From Stagonosporopsis chrysanthemi (lineage: Eukaryota > Ascomycota > Dothideomycetes > Pleosporales > Didymellaceae): a DNA stretch of 64,000 nt. Below, piece after piece: positions 32,410-46,822 of the stretch; position 1 is the first letter of the stretch; every line of letters begins with the position of its first letter. The stretch lies in NCBI GenBank assembly GCA_022560025.1, contig JAFISE010000106.1:50730-114729 (forward strand), in the 5' to 3' direction. The notes below the pieces were generated by a model that worked only from the letters and a program-made list of their open reading frames with translations, was not told the origin of the DNA and ran no database searches. A program made the position numbers and the translations under genes.

Positions 32410-33030
32410 CTCTCTAGGTGCTTATTATATGTATAAGTACTTAAATAGTCTTACTATAACTATAAAAACATTTAGTAAGTAAAGGAACTCTTTAGCTTTA
32501 TATAAAAGAGCTATTATATAATAGTCTAATTAATATATAACAATCTAAGTTGTTTAAATTAATATATATATAAGTTACTAGCTATTCGCTTGTTTACACC
32601 TAATATAACTAAGAGTTGTATATTAATATACTTTTAGGCCTATCTATATATATAGGCAGGTAATAAGTAGCGTAACTACTTTATTCTAGAGAGCTTTTAA
32701 TCATACCTCTATAAGCTTATTATATTATTACTATTTTTTCTATTCTATTAAAAGTAAGGTAAAGCTACTCTGTCTTATTATAGCTGCGTAAAGCGTAGCG
32801 TTGTAAGTAAGTAAGAGTAAACTTTACTTTACTAGGTCTAGCTAGTATATAATTAAGCTTTGTACTTAATTTTAACCTTTTCTAGTTTAGTTAACTACTA
32901 TAGCTATAAGTATACTTCTCTTGCTATTTAATGCTTTTTGTTAACCTCTTAGAGGCTCTACTAGCCTCTAAACAGTCTTCTATCTCTTTTTAGCTTTTTC
33001 TAAGTTGCTTGTTTTTAGCTTAATAGGTAT
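32410..33030. other. Unassigned AT-rich segment
   Basis: About 620 bp between the lone copia LTR and the 5' LTR of gypsy element B. It has the same RIP-like composition. On the minus strand one frame is nearly open if TAG and TAA are read as former Gln codons, suggesting old coding sequence, but I cannot place it in a family. Confidence 0.4.
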
Positions 33031-33308
33031 TGTAAGAACAAGCCTAGTTCTTTAAGCCTGCCTTACACTACTTAATAACTACTTAACTTAGATCTAAATT
33101 CTAACTCCTCCTTAGTACAGTCTTCTCTAAGCTTCTAGGTATAAGAAGAGAAGTCTTTACAGAGTTTAGATAGATAGTTTTAAAGTATTCTTTTATACAA
33201 GACCTATAAGAATAAAGATCTAGTCTTGTAGTTTATTCTAGTGCTTTTATATACCTTGTAGCAGATATCTATACCTTTTAAACTCTTCTAGTATTCTATA
33301 TTGTTATA
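33031..33308 (+). repeat. 5' LTR of gypsy B
   Basis: 278 bp, starts TGTAAGAACAAGCC. It aligns along its whole length with 49106-49381, the differences being mostly C/T and G/A transitions. The five bases before it (GGTAT) do not match the five after the 3' LTR (AGTTT). Confidence 0.82.
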
Positions 33309-36300
33309 TTATACTTTAAAACTTGTCTTAGCTAGTAATAGCTTTATAATAATATTACTATAGTTTTGTTTAGTTATTTGTATAAGCACAGCTAAAGTCT
33401 AAATTACGTCTAAACTATATAAGTCTTTAAATTATTTGTCTTATAGTTAAGATTCTAGAGATCTCTTAACAACTAAAGCCTATAGGTTTAGAACTTTCTA
33501 CAACTTACTACTCTAAGATTAACTTTAGAAAAGCTGCGTTAGATTGTGCTAAGGTAGATACTTAGAGACTATTAACAACCTACCTAATTTAGATACAACT
33601 CTAATGTTAGAAAATCTATTAGGACTTACTACTTAGTCCTAGAGCTAATTAGAAGCTAGACGCCCTTAGGGCCCTATATTAGTATAACTGTCTACTACTA
33701 ATAATAGATCTAATTTAGAGCTATTCTACTATAATCTCTTAGAAGATCTAGCCTAACTGCAGTAGGAACTTGCTTAGTTACGTGCTAGTTTTGCTCTAGC
33801 ACATTGCCTTCTACCTACAACAGAAACACTACTAATAGGTATACTATATTAATCTCCTATAAAGTAGCTATCTAAAGCTAGCTTAGTACTTACAGTATAT
33901 AAAAAGCTTTCTAAAAAGACTCTAAATATTAAGGTTCTTACTAATAAAAGTAACTCTACCTTTTAGTAATTGTATACCTTTATTTAAGACTAACTTAATA
34001 TTAATTTAGACTACTATTAGAGTGTATGTGCTTATACAGCTTTTGTCTAGAGTTATACCTCTAGATTAGCTAAAGAATACTTAGAATCTTAGTACTTTTT
34101 TAATAATAAGATAGACTGTTTTTATACTATAGAAGAGATAATTATGCTCTTTAAGATATACTTTGTTACTAGGAACAAGCAGGCAGAAAGCTAAGCAGCC
34201 TTTAAATAACTCTAAATAAAAAAATTAGAAGCTTTCCTTGCTTTTAAGAGCTGCTTCCTTAGTATAGCTATTAAAAGAAAGGTACCTTAATTAGAATAGT
34301 TTTACTATATATAGACTAAGATCTCTCTAAGTATTTAAGTACCTAATCTAAGTTTTAAGCAGTAATAGCATAATTCCTTCTCTTAAATAGTTAAATACCT
34401 AACTGCCTATAATAGAGAAAAGAGGAACAACTCTACTATACTAACTTATACTGTTTTATAACCTCTAAGATTAATAGGAACCTACTAGTTAGATATAAAA
34501 CAGATCTCTGTTATAACAAGTTAATATAATTACCTCTTTCTTAGCTAATCTACTTACTTTGCCTTAAGTACTTCTATACTCTACTAACTTTCTAACATAC
34601 CTATACCTATAAAGAATGTAACTCTTAGAGCTTACTACAACTATAAGAAGCTAGAACACTTTACTTAGAATTATATAGTACTCTATATACACAAAATTAA
34701 AGTAAAGTAGAAAGATTTTATTAATACAGAAGAAGACTTTAACAAGACTAATACAATCTTTATAGAAAACAGTCCTGCCTAGAAAGATTACTTTACCTAG
34801 GCCTAAACTAATATAATCTATCTAACCTCTTATTATCTTATTTGTTTAGCAGACCTTATTTCTTTACTTCTACTATTCTTTGCAACTAAGAGCTTAGTGT
34901 TTAACTCTAGTCCTTAGTTAACACTAGTGCCTAAGGATTTTTGTTTTTAAACTCTAATATTATATATTCTATCTCTACTTTACTTTGTAAACCTATCTAA
35001 AAGCTACTCTTCTTAGTTTAGGTTAAAGATTTTTAAGATTAAATTACCTTTCTTGTAACCTAGTATATATAGTTATACCTTATAGTTAGTAGCTAAAAGG
35101 TATATAACTGCTTTTTTATTATTATAGACCTTAGATTATAAGATTGTATTATTAGAATTAAGTAGTTAAAGTATTTTAAGCTATAACTTAATATAGATAA
35201 GTCTTAGTTAATATAGCCTACTAAATACTCTTATTCTTACAATTCTGTGCTGCCTCTACTAATAATATTGTAACAACCTCTATAGAAAGGCAAAGCCTAG
35301 TAGGATATACAGTAATAAGATACTTTATAGAAATAAAAAAAGTATTAGCAACAACACAGCTCTAGTGCTACTATTTAATATATAAAAGCTATATTAAGGT
35401 TGCCTAAGTTTTGTTTGCAACTTTTACTACTACCTAACTAAGCAGCAAACTTTCCTGTAACTACTCTAACAAAGGTTGCTACTATTACTATGCCTTTAGC
35501 TAACACTTTCTACTTCTTATTAAAGAAACTACAGAACAAGTTCTTTACAACTAATCTATATAAGATTAATTATATTATAAAAGAGAAGTGTTACTAAGAC
35601 AACCTTAAAAACGCCTAACTAATCTAGAAATGCTTGCTAGCCTAGTACTCTTAGTATACTAATGTATTTAGTAAGGCAGAAGCTAAAAGCCTTCTAGAAC
35701 ACTACCTTTGTAACTACAAGATTGTTTTAGAAGGACTCTTGCTAAATTATTACTCTTTCTTATATAAACAGAACCTAGAGAAACTTAAAGCTACTAAGAA
35801 GTTTGTATTAGAATAGCTACGCTACAGTTAGATTAAATATAGCTAAAACCTATTTATATTACTAATACTATATATACAAAAACTAAAAAAAAGCCTGTTT
35901 ATCTGTATAGACTATTGTAAATTAAATAATTTAACTTAGAAAGACTCTTATTTAATACTATACATAGACAAGCTGCTTGCTTAACTATCTAAGGTAAAGA
36001 TATTTACTAAGTTTAATATCTAATTAGCTTTTAACTAAATCTATATAGATCTTGCTTCTAAGAAGTATACTATGTTTTAGACATATTACAGTATATACAA
36101 GTATAACGTCTTACTATTTAGTTTGTATAATAGCTTTGCTACGTACTAACGCAATATAAATAATGTTATAATTAACTACTTAGATAACTTCTATATTGCT
36201 TACTTAGACAATATCTTTATCTACTCTAAAGACGCTTAGACTTACTAGACATATGTTAAAAAGGTTCTTGAACGTCTTTACTTTACAGGCCTATAAGTTA

Positions 36301-37513
36301 ATATTAAGAAAAGTAAATTCTATATAACTTGCACTTAGTACCTTAGATATATACTTATAAACAAAGTTATTAAGATTAATTCTTAGAAGGTATAGGTTTT
36401 AAAAGATTAGAAGTTACGAACAACTGTTATAGGTGTAAAATAATTCTTAGGCTTTACTAGTTTCTATTGTTAATTTGTCTCTAAATTTTCTAGAGTGCCT
36501 AAACTTTTAATTGCGCTGTAAAGCCTAGCAAACGCCTTTGTGTAGACACTAGATTGCTAAGATAGCTTTAAAAGGCTTAGAAAGAGCTTACTAGCTATTC
36601 TAACACTGTACTACTCTAACCTAGACTACAAAACTAAGCTAGAGACAGACGTATCTAATAGAGTAGTTACAGGAATTATGTCTTAGAAATATCCTAATAG
36701 ATGCTAGTATCCTACAGCGTTCTATAGCTAATTGCTATCTAGTTTAGAATTAAATTAAGAAATCTATAATAAGAAACTCTTTGCTATTCTCTAAGCATTT
36801 AATAAGTAGTAAGTAGAACTAATATCTAAACTAAATTAAATCTGTGTCTACTCTAACTACTGTTCTCTAGAATATTTTATAACAACTAAGGTCTTAAATG
36901 CCTAATAAGCTAGGTAAGTAGAAGTACTTGCTTTGTTTAACTTCTAAATTAAGTACACCTTAGAGAAGAATAATAAGAAGGCTAATATTCTTAGTTAAAA
37001 AAAGCAAGACCTAGCTAACCTTAAGTTAGCTTAAGAAGATAATTAATCCTAGGTAATATTAGGTCTCTAATAACTTTACAACTATATTAACTCTAACCTT
37101 GCCTAGGTCTTTCTTTTATATCTCTTAGTACACACTATCTGCACTTTGCAGCTAGAGATATAGTTAGACTTCTTAGAACTAATTAAAGCTGTGCTATAAT
37201 ATAATTACTAGGCCTGTAAGAAAGAGTAAAAATCTCTAGCCTCTAGTTATTAGATCTATAACAGCCTGCTCTTATATTAAGATTAGTTATGTATAGCCTT
37301 AGACTCTTTATTATACACGCGCTTTATCTAAGAAGCTTATAATTAAGTATCTACTACTTACTTAAGCGCAAAGAAAACCTACTAGCTACTATTTTAGTAG
37401 TATTACTAGCAGGGTATAAGAGTAAGCTATAAACAATATATAAGAAACTATATCTCTTGTTGCTATATTTATCTAAAATAGACCTAATTCTGTAGATACC
37501 TATATCTGCTACT

Positions 37514-37716
37514 TGTTAGCCCCCTAGGTTTATAGAAGCTGTAAGGCTAAATAGAAGGGCCTACTATAAAGGCTAGGGGTCTACTGCACTGTTCTTGCTT
37601 AGCAGTAAATAGTCTACTGTCTACTAATTAAACCTATACCTAATCTCTAGATATTATACTACTTGTTGCCTTAATACCTTACTCTTCTCTGTACTCTTAG
37701 ACTATAGGTTCTAATA
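37514..37716 (+). repeat. 5' LTR of gypsy A
   Basis: 203 bp with the same length and ends as 44557-44759. It begins TGTTAGCCCC, and its last bases read GGTTCTAATA where the other copy has GGTTCTAACA. Confidence 0.87.
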
Positions 37717-40700
37717 TTCTGTTTGCTTTTATATAGAAGAGTACTGTGTTAGAATTTAACTATAAGTTCTTGTGCAAGCTTAATTATAAGAGACTTAACT
37801 CTAGAGTCTTTAGAGAGACAGCCTTAAAAGCTTTAGAGCTAAACCTCTAGACAGATAGTAGCAGAGGCTTTAAGAGAGAGCTTATTATCTTCTATATAAA
37901 CAAATCTTAACTTACTAGCTAGTTTAGCTTAAAACTATCTATAAGTAGGCAGAGTAGTAACAAATACCTTGCAAGAGCTTATAATAGACTAAGAAGAGCT
38001 AGTCTTTAACAAGCTAGACCTTAAACTGTAAGAGCTAGAAGTATAGTATAAACAAGCTGTAAAGTAGCTTAAGGTAGTGCTACTTAGAGAGTTATAAGCT
38101 AAGTTCTTAGTAGGTAACTTAACTATACTTAACACAATCTATAACAGTCTTACAGTAACTATTATAGTACTAGCAGTGCTAACTACTAGCTTTCTTTAAC
38201 CTAAGCCTCTATATATATTTTTAAAATATAATAAAGCAGACTATAATTATTAAAAGTATAACTATAAAAGGTATTTTTATAAGCTACTAGCTAACTTCCT
38301 TTAGAAAATACAAAAAGTTAATTTTAGTATACAATATATCTTAAAGGCAATAAAAACCTTCTAGGGCGCATACAAAGCAGATTAATAGAGAATCTTTTCT
38401 TTCTAAGAACCTACCTAAGAAGCTATAAAAGTAGTTATACTAGGCTTACTAGAAACTCTCTCTAAGCAAAGGTAGTAAGTATATAAAGCTTTAAATAAAG
38501 TATATATACTCTCTTATAGCACTCTAATAAAGTTGTTAGACTAGATAAGACTGTTCTAAGAAGAGTTAAGTAATACCTATAGACTTAAACTCTAAGTAAT
38601 AGGTTATCTCTATGCCTTGCCTAACAATATCTAAAGGCAGTTATTTATACTACTAGAAGACTATTGCGTAATACTTACTTAGATAAAAGAAGCTGCTAAT
38701 ATTATATACTACTAAAAGAATTACCTAATGCTAGTGCAAGATAAAAAGCTTGTTAAAAAGCAAAATAGGTATAAACAAGATTTAAAAGGCAAGCAGAAGA
38801 GTAAAAAGACTCTAAAAAGGCTAAAAAAGGCAGTCTAAGCTATAACAGCTTAAAAAAAGCTAAATAAGCACTGCTAAGGCTAAAGACCTTAGCTCTTTAT
38901 TGTTAGGAGTGTAGAGAAGTTAGATGTTACTAACTAAACTGTCTATATTCTAAAAAGTCTAAGAAACTTATTAAAGAGTTAGACTTAGAAAAAGAAAAAA
39001 AGTAAAAAGACTAAAGGTCTACCTTTTTACTTATATTTCTTATAGTTAAAAGAGTAAAGACCTTAGCACTCTTTATACTGTACTATACCTTTAACTAGTA
39101 TACTTACTTATAGTTTAAGTAGTTATAAGATTATTAAACGTAATAGAGTGTCTAGTTAATAGAGGTTCTTAGCTAAACTTGCTGTCTGCAATAATAGCAA
39201 AAAAGCAAAATCTCTAAGTTAATCTCTTACTAAAGCTATTAGTAAAAGAGGTAAATAGTAGCAATGTATATATATATAGTACTACTACTATAATAACTAC
39301 TATTACTAACTCTAAAGGCAATAAAAAAGCTTAAGAGATACTGTTTGTAGTTATAGACTTAAAAAGGTACTAAGTATACCCTAGTCTATCTTAGATTTAT
39401 ATGTGTCAACCTAAACTAAACTACGTTACAAAGTAAATACTGTTTAAGAGAGAGAAGACTAAAAAAAGGCTTCTTTTCTAACAAGTTGCTACTAAAGATA
39501 CTAAAGAGTTTAAGAGTATAATACGCAACCCTATAGTAGAGGTGTATATATGCCTTATTAACTTTATAGGCTAAAGTAAGCTATAAGTAACTATTACAGA
39601 CTACTTTCCTTTATAGTATACTAAGTTTTCTAATATTATATTAAAAGACAACTTAGAAGTTCTTTCTAAATACAGTTTAAACAACCTAGCTATTTATATA
39701 GTAGAAGGTAAAAGCCTGCCTTTTAAATTACTTTATAGTCTCTTAGAAGCTAAGTTAGTAGTGTTGTAAAAGTACCTAACTAACTTTATAGCAAGAAGTT
39801 AGATATAGTACTTAAGATTGCTAGTAAGTACTCTTATACTCTTTATAAAAAAAAAAGATAGCAGCTTATACCTTTGTATTAACTATAAAAGCCTTAACAA
39901 GGTTACTGTAAAAAACTACTACTTTCTACTTTTAATATCTAAATCTTTAGAGTGTTTTTTATAAGTAAAAATATATTTAAACTTAGATTTTAGAGATGCT
40001 TACTATAAGATTAGAATTAAAGAAGAGAATAAATAGAAGACAGCTTTTTATACAAGATATAGCTATTTTAAATATAAGGTTATGCCTTTTAGCCTTACTA
40101 ACGCTCCTGCGCAGTTTTAAGTATATGTTAATAAAGCTTTGTTAGGTTTAATTAATATATCCTGTATTATATAGTTAGATAATATCTTAATCTTTTCTAA
40201 CACAGAAGAAGAGTATATACTTTATACAAAGAAGGTACTTAGAAGACTCTGCAACTATAAGCTATTTATTAAGCTTTTAAAGTGCAAGTAGCACACTTAG
40301 CACACAAAGTACTTTAAATACGTTATCTTACCTATAAGAGTAAGTATTAACCTATAACAGGTCTAAATAATCTAAAATTAGCTATTACTATCTATAGTAT
40401 ATAACATCTAAGTGTTTTTTAGATTTATAAACTACTATAACTAGTTTATTACAAGATTTAGCTATATAGTCTTACTGCTAACGTCTCTTACTAAGAAAGA
40501 AGTAAGACAGGCTTAGAGCAGCCCTGCTATAAAGAGAGAAGAAAGCTAAGCCTTACAGCTTCTGCTAAAGGCAGTTAAAGTGTTTAATAAGCTAAGAAAT
40601 ACATTCTTAGAAGTTCCTATCTTAGTACATTTTAAAAGAGAGAAAAAGACTAGACTTAGAGTTAACGCGTTAGGCAGTACTATATTAGGCATTCTAAGCT

Positions 40701-43700
40701 AGTATAGCCTAGAACCTAGAAGAAAAGACTAGTAGAGACTAGTAGACTTCTACTTGCGCAAGTTATTAGTATAGAGTATAACTACAACACATATAACTAG
40801 GAATTACTTGCAATAGTTAGCAGTGTTAAGTATTAGTGCTACTACTTTTAAAGAATCTATTTTAATATTCTTACAGACTATATAAACTTTAAATAGTTTA
40901 TAGAAACTAAGGTGTTAAATAATAGAAAAGTAAAGTTGTGTTTAGTGGTAAGCTAGTATAATTTTACACTTTCTTACTAATTAAGAAGTATAAATCTAGC
41001 TAATAGCTTATTAAGGTAACTTAACTATATATTAGAAGTATAATATCTCTCTTAAAAATATAATAAGGCCTTTGTACAGCCTTTTAGGAACTTGCTTGCA
41101 GGTAAAAGAAATACTAGCTTGCAAATCTTAGTAGTGCTTACTAGATTAACTAAATTAAAGACCCTACTAAAAAAGACAAGGCTAGCCCTAAGTAAATTCC
41201 TAAGAGTAGAAAGACAATTACCTAAGGCTTTAAAGGCAGCTAAGGAAGTAATTAATATAGAATCTAATAAGGCAGGTATAAGTAGCAAGAGTAACTTAAT
41301 TAAAAGCTATAATACTATATAGTAGCCTAGCAATCTATATAAGAAGCTACTTAAACTTATAATAATAAAAGAAAAGGCCTCTATAATAGAAGAGTGTTAC
41401 AACAGCTTACTTGCTAGTTATTTAGTATAAGAAAGATACTAGAGAAGCTCTAGTACTAATATTAATAGAAAGAGATAAAAGCAGATATAGAACAGTACTA
41501 TTACAAGTGTATACCTTGTAAGAAGTTAATACCTACTTAGCATTAGCCTTATAGATTACTAGCGCCCTTTCTTCTCCTAAATTAAGTATAGTAAGAAGTA
41601 ATAATAGATTTTATTACTAAACTACTACTAAGCAAGACAAATAGTATTGTATATAATACTATACTTATAGTAGTATGCTAACTTATAAAAATAGTATATT
41701 ATATACCTATAAGAAGAGACTAAGACAGTGTTAACTTAGCTTAGGCTTAGATTAGAAAAGTAATTTAACCTTATAGTATACTTAAAAGAGTAATCTTAGA
41801 CAGAAGTCTTCTAATAAACACTAAATACTAGAATATATTTTAGCACTACCTTAACTTAAAGAAGGTCTTCTTGTCTGCTTACTACTCTTAGACAGATAGA
41901 CAGACTAAAAGACAAAACTAAACACTAAAGTAGTACTTTTAGTGCTACTGTTCTCTAGAACAAGACAATTAGGCCTTATAGATATTAATTACAGAGTTTG
42001 CGTACAATAACAGTATATACACAACTATAAAGAGTACCTTATTTATAGTAAAGTATAAAATAACCTTTTACAGCGCAGATTAGCCTATAATACCTCTTAA
42101 GTAGGGAGAGTTGCCCCTAGAAAGGCAGGTTACTACAAAGGTCCTAGAAATACAAAGAGAATATAAAAGCAAGATTATTACTACTAATACCTACTAAGAG
42201 GCGTACTAAAATAAAAGCAAGCTTACTATACCTTTTAAGATTAAAGACTAAGTTATAATCTCTAATTGCTATATAAAGTCTACTAGGCTAAAGTAGAAGC
42301 TAAACTAGAAGTATATTAGACTAGGGCGTATAGTAGCCTAGATTAGCCTAACAGCGTTTAAAGTAGACTTCTTAGGCCTATAAGTAGTATATCTAGTATT
42401 CTACGCGTTGTTACTCAAGCCTTTTAACTATAAAAGGTTAATTATACATCTAAAGGTTAAGATTATAAAACTTTGCGTATTTTTAGCAATAATATATAAG
42501 AGGTAAAAAGGATAATTAAAAGAAAACAAGATAATAATAGCTAATAGCTTTATTACGTTAAGTAGGTTAGTTACTCTAAGTCTAAGAACTTATAAAAGCT
42601 AGGAGTAAATATTTCTTCTAATACACTTAAATAATTCTAGAACAGCAATAAAATACTCTTAAAAAAGAAACTTATAGAAGTAAAGGCTAAAAGGCAGCTA
42701 GGTTAGCTACCTAAAAAAAAAGAGAACAGACCTATAAATATTAAAAAATCCTAAGTATAAGAATCTAGACGTACCTTTACTTATTTTTTCTTACTAGGTT
42801 TTTAGGTATTTAATAGCACTTAGATTTATCTAAAAGGTATATAGAGTATTATAGCCTAGAATAGCCTATAATATTATATAATAGGTTATAAGAATTAGAA
42901 ATATAATTAAAAACTCTATTAGAAACTAAAGATGTGCCTTATAAAGGCAGATATACTAGAAAAGGCTTAAAGAGAGCTACTATTAACTAGAATGCTAGAG
43001 AAAGCACCTCTATGCTGTAAAATAGCATAGAATATCCTACTAGACACTAAACTACTGCACTACAGCCTAGAAGTGTATAAAAAGACACTATTCTTCTTGT
43101 ACTTAACCTTGTTAATCTTATTAGTAGTAGTGTGCTTTACTTAACTAGACTTTCTAGCCTTATAGGTCTCTAGAGCAGTAATCTTAGCTTTAAAAGTATT
43201 AATCTTAGCTAAAAGAGAACACTTCTCTAGATTAGCTACACTAGCCTTGCTCTTACCCTGTAATATATTAGAATATAGTATTCTAGTACAGAATAGCATA
43301 AAATAGCTTAGAAAGAGTAAGATTAACCTTTTTAGATAGAGAGTTAGTTATAGAGTTAACATCTACTTAAAGCTTGCGCTTAAGAGCTACAAGCTTAGCC
43401 TTAGTAGTTACTTTGTTATACTTATAGGTCTTACTATGCACTTTAGACTGCAGGTTATTATGTTTACTTAAAGCGCTAGAGTAGAAGGTAAAGTAGTTAG
43501 CTTAAAGTAAGTAGTTACTATAAAAGTTAATAATACTTTATTCCAGCTTAGAATAGGCTTTAATAACTTACAACTAGATAGTCTTAGCAAAGGCAATATA
43601 ATACTTTATAAGAAAGGCTTCTGCAGTAATCTTCTAAATAATAGTAGTATTATTAGCTTTCTACTACTAGAAATAGCTATAGAGCGTCTTAAGGTCTTTA

Positions 43701-44556
43701 TTAAGGGCCTTAGCAAGCTATAACATATTAGAAGAGGATATAATACTACAGAATAGTACTAAATACTATAAAACAGTTGCTGTTAGACAAGAAGTAGTAG
43801 AAGCACTTTATATACTAGACAGATAGCGCATTCTTAATTAAAACAAGCTAGGGCCTAAAGTACTTGCAGTTTGCAGTAGTAAAGATAAGAAAGTAGCACC
43901 TAAGAGTGCTATAAAAGTAAACCTAGCTAGAAGTAAAATAGTAGACGTAGTAGGCATATATATAGTATAACCTTGTAGCAGAATTAGCTATAATATTTAA
44001 AACCTTGCCTTAATTTATTGTTACAGCTGCAAACAAGTAACTATAGGCAACTATAGGTTGTTATAAGGTAAAATAGCTCCTAACAGTCTATAACACTATA
44101 GTTAGCTAAAGCTAGATTTAGAGAAGATAAGAATAGCGCTTTTTAGCTACTGCTAGCTAATTTAAGCTATAATAGGCTATAATAAGGTATAATAGCACAG
44201 ACTAGGATATTATCTTAAAGATCTAAAAAGAGTTAAAATTTTAAAAACACGTACTACTTAGCAGGTAAAAGTAAAAGTAATAGACTAAAATAAAGAGAGA
44301 AGGACTATTATATAGTACTTTACTTTACAGCAGTAACATAGCAAGCACAGACTATTATAGTAAAGGTAAGGTAAAGGCAGGTAAGTAAAGGTAAGTTAAA
44401 ATCTAGGAATTTAACAGAATTTCTAGATAGCTAAGATTACTACTAAACAAACTTCTTTAAACTACCTAGTGCTAATACAGGCTGTAATAGCTTACAGCTG
44501 CTCTAAGAGCTCTAGAAGATACCTGCTTAGGTTGTTTAGTCTTAGAAAAGAGATAT

Positions 44557-44759
44557 TATTAGCTCCTTAGGTTTATAGAGGCTATAAGGCTAAACAGCAG
44601 AGCTTACTATAAAGGCTAGGAGTCTGCTGCACTGTTCTTGCTTAGCAGCAAACAGTCTACTGTCTACTAATTAAACCTGTACCTAATCTCTAGATATTGT
44701 ACTACTTATTACCTTAATACTTTACTCTTCTCTGTGCCCTTAGACTATAGGTTCTAACA
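44557..44759 (+). repeat. 3' LTR of gypsy A
   Basis: 203 bp ending in the intact GGTTCTAACA. It is followed immediately by CTACC, the repeated target bases, and then by the continuation of element B's integrase. Confidence 0.87.
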
Positions 44760-44958
44760 CTACCTATTTCTAATTAACCTATATAGTACTTGTATATAGA
44801 TTTTAAGAATTTTCTAAAAGACAAAACTAGATACAATTAGATACTTATTATTGTTACCTAATTAACAAAATAAGTAACTATTATCCTATATTATAAAATA
44901 AAAACTATATAAGAAATAGCCTTCTTATTTATTTAATAGGTTTATTGTTTTAGCTATA

Positions 44959-46822
44959 ACGTACCTTACAGGCAAGCTAATTAACAGGCAAGCTAATTAC
45001 TTTTACTAAGCTTTACTAAACTCTCTTTCTATTATAGCTTAAAATACTACAAATTAGTACTGTATAAAGCAAAACAAGCTGTTATATTACTTAGATACCT
45101 CTTTTACTTTATTCTTGCACGTTTGCGCGTTATATCTTGTCTAGTTGCACTGTCTACAGCGTTGTTAGGATGGTTTACCCTCTTTAGCGCGCATCTGCTT
45201 CTTTAGCTTCTTCTTATTACTATACACCTTAAACTTCTTTAGAGCTGCTAGTTGCTACCTATCTCTAACTATTAGAGTCTCTTCTTTCTAAATCTGCTTT
45301 CTTTTATATAATTTTTGTTACGTAGCAGCCTTATTAGCTACTTAAAGCTTGCTAATTTCCTATTAGGCTAAAACTAGCTTGTAAGATAAAATTACTCTCC
45401 CCTTTGTATAGTGCTTAAGCGCACTTAGAACAGAATTAGATAAGCTACTTTGCTACTTCTTATACTTTTCTTAAATAAGAGTTAATTAAGACCTAAATTC
45501 TAGAGTATTGCTAGAGGTTTGCAACTGCTAGAGCTTGTTGTTAGTAGCAAGTAGTAGTAGTAGAGTCTGCAGCTTTATATTAAGAGTTAAAATAACTTAT
45601 TCTAAGTTTAATAAGACTTATCTAGCACCTTAGAACTCTCTTTAGATATTGCTAAGAGTAAATACTATATTGTAGGCTACTTTAAAGTATAAGAAGAACT
45701 TAGTCTTTATAAAGTAAGTAACTTAGTTGTATATAAGTGTTTTAGCTTAGTACCTATATACTTTCTTTAAAGAAGCAAAACAACCTATATTAAGTAGCTA
45801 TAAGAGGTATAATAAGTAAAGAGGTATATATATAGTAATAATCTTGTTTTCTTTATAGTATTACTAGAATTAAAGCAAGTTGTAGCTTTTATAGCTATTA
45901 ATAACTAGCTGTTAGTAAGTACTAACAGTACCCTCCTTTGTATGCGCATTAAAGTACTCAAACTACTTAAGACTAAGCTTATTAGTAGTCTAGCTGTTAC
46001 TAAAGACTCTAGTAACTTAATCCTAGGGCAGGTCTTTCTTCTTGTACTAGCTAGAGAGGTAAGAGTATGCCTTAAAGATAATAAAGAGCAGAATAGCCTA
46101 TTCTTTTGTATTAATACTCTGTATAACTATTGTCTACTTCTAGTTGCCTTGCTAGACTGTCTTTAGCTTTTCTTGTCTTTCTAAAGCTGTAACAACTGCT
46201 CTTAGAGAGATTTAGCCTATTATAAATCCTGTCTTATTAAAGTTATAAGTATTATTATTCTAGATGCTATACTTAGCTTTAATATTAGCTACTAGGCTAA
46301 ACTAGCCCTATACAACTCTTAAATCCTTGCAGATAGCTTATATATAGTTGTACTTGCAATTAGATATTACTTTAAGCTCTAGCTAACACTTTACAAATAT
46401 ACTAGGCTAGTTTATACTAACAAGGCCTAGATTGCACTTAGCGTGTAGAGAATTAGCTATAGCAGCTATGTCTACTATCTAGGGGCTAAATCCTTGCGTG
46501 TCTAGCTTAAAGACATATTTAATAATTACCTGCTCTTTGTTATTGTCTAGCTTTTGTAAGTTAGCTATAGAATTAGTATATAAAGGTTATTCTATATATT
46601 ATATACTTAGTGTACTCTAAGGCATCTTATAGATAGCTGCAGCGTGTTACTAGGTAAGATTTGCATCTTGTTTAAGAGCCTAAAGCGCAAGCTGTATTCA
46701 AGCTTTCTTTAACATATTAATATTAAGTTGTTATTAAGGTATTAGTATATAGAGGTTACTTTAGTAGAGGCTTAGTAAAAGTAATCAGCTTTCCTGTTAA
46801 TTAGCTTGCCTGTAGAGTACGT
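44959..46822 (-). mobile_element. Fot1/pogo-like DNA transposon, copy F2
   Basis: 1,864 bp flanked by TA at 44957-44958 and 46823-46824, inserted in gypsy B's integrase. The termini are inverted repeats starting ACGTAC and carrying the motif ACAGGCAAGCTAATTA twice in tandem. This is a different end sequence from F1 and F4, although the interior is related. Transposase remnants read on the minus strand, in the same orientation as F1. Confidence 0.82.

Larger units (their letters stand above)
37514..44759 (+). mobile_element. Ty3/gypsy retrotransposon A, nested in B
   Basis: A 7,246-bp element with 203-bp LTRs at 37514-37716 and 44557-44759, starting TGTTAGCCCC or its T variant and ending GGTTCTAACA. 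A purine-rich tract (AGAAAAGAGA) precedes the 3' LTR. The flanks CTACT (37509-37513) and CTACC (44760-44764) form a 5-bp target duplication differing by one C/T change, and they lie inside B's integrase frame. Plus-strand Pol remnants include the RT motif INYKSLNKV at about 39,875-39,905, the LDN core at 40172-40183, RNase H near 40,600 and integrase at about 41,300-42,000. About 2 kb between integrase and the 3' LTR is unexplained. Confidence 0.88.

Noticed and set aside
41052..41322. Short frames of 76-78 codons on both strands in gypsy A
   Set aside because: They lie in the integrase part of a degenerate retrotransposon and are gaps between mutation-made stops, not genes.
45942..46166. 74-codon plus-strand frame inside a Fot1-like copy
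   Set aside because: It is antisense to the degenerate transposase and has no independent support.
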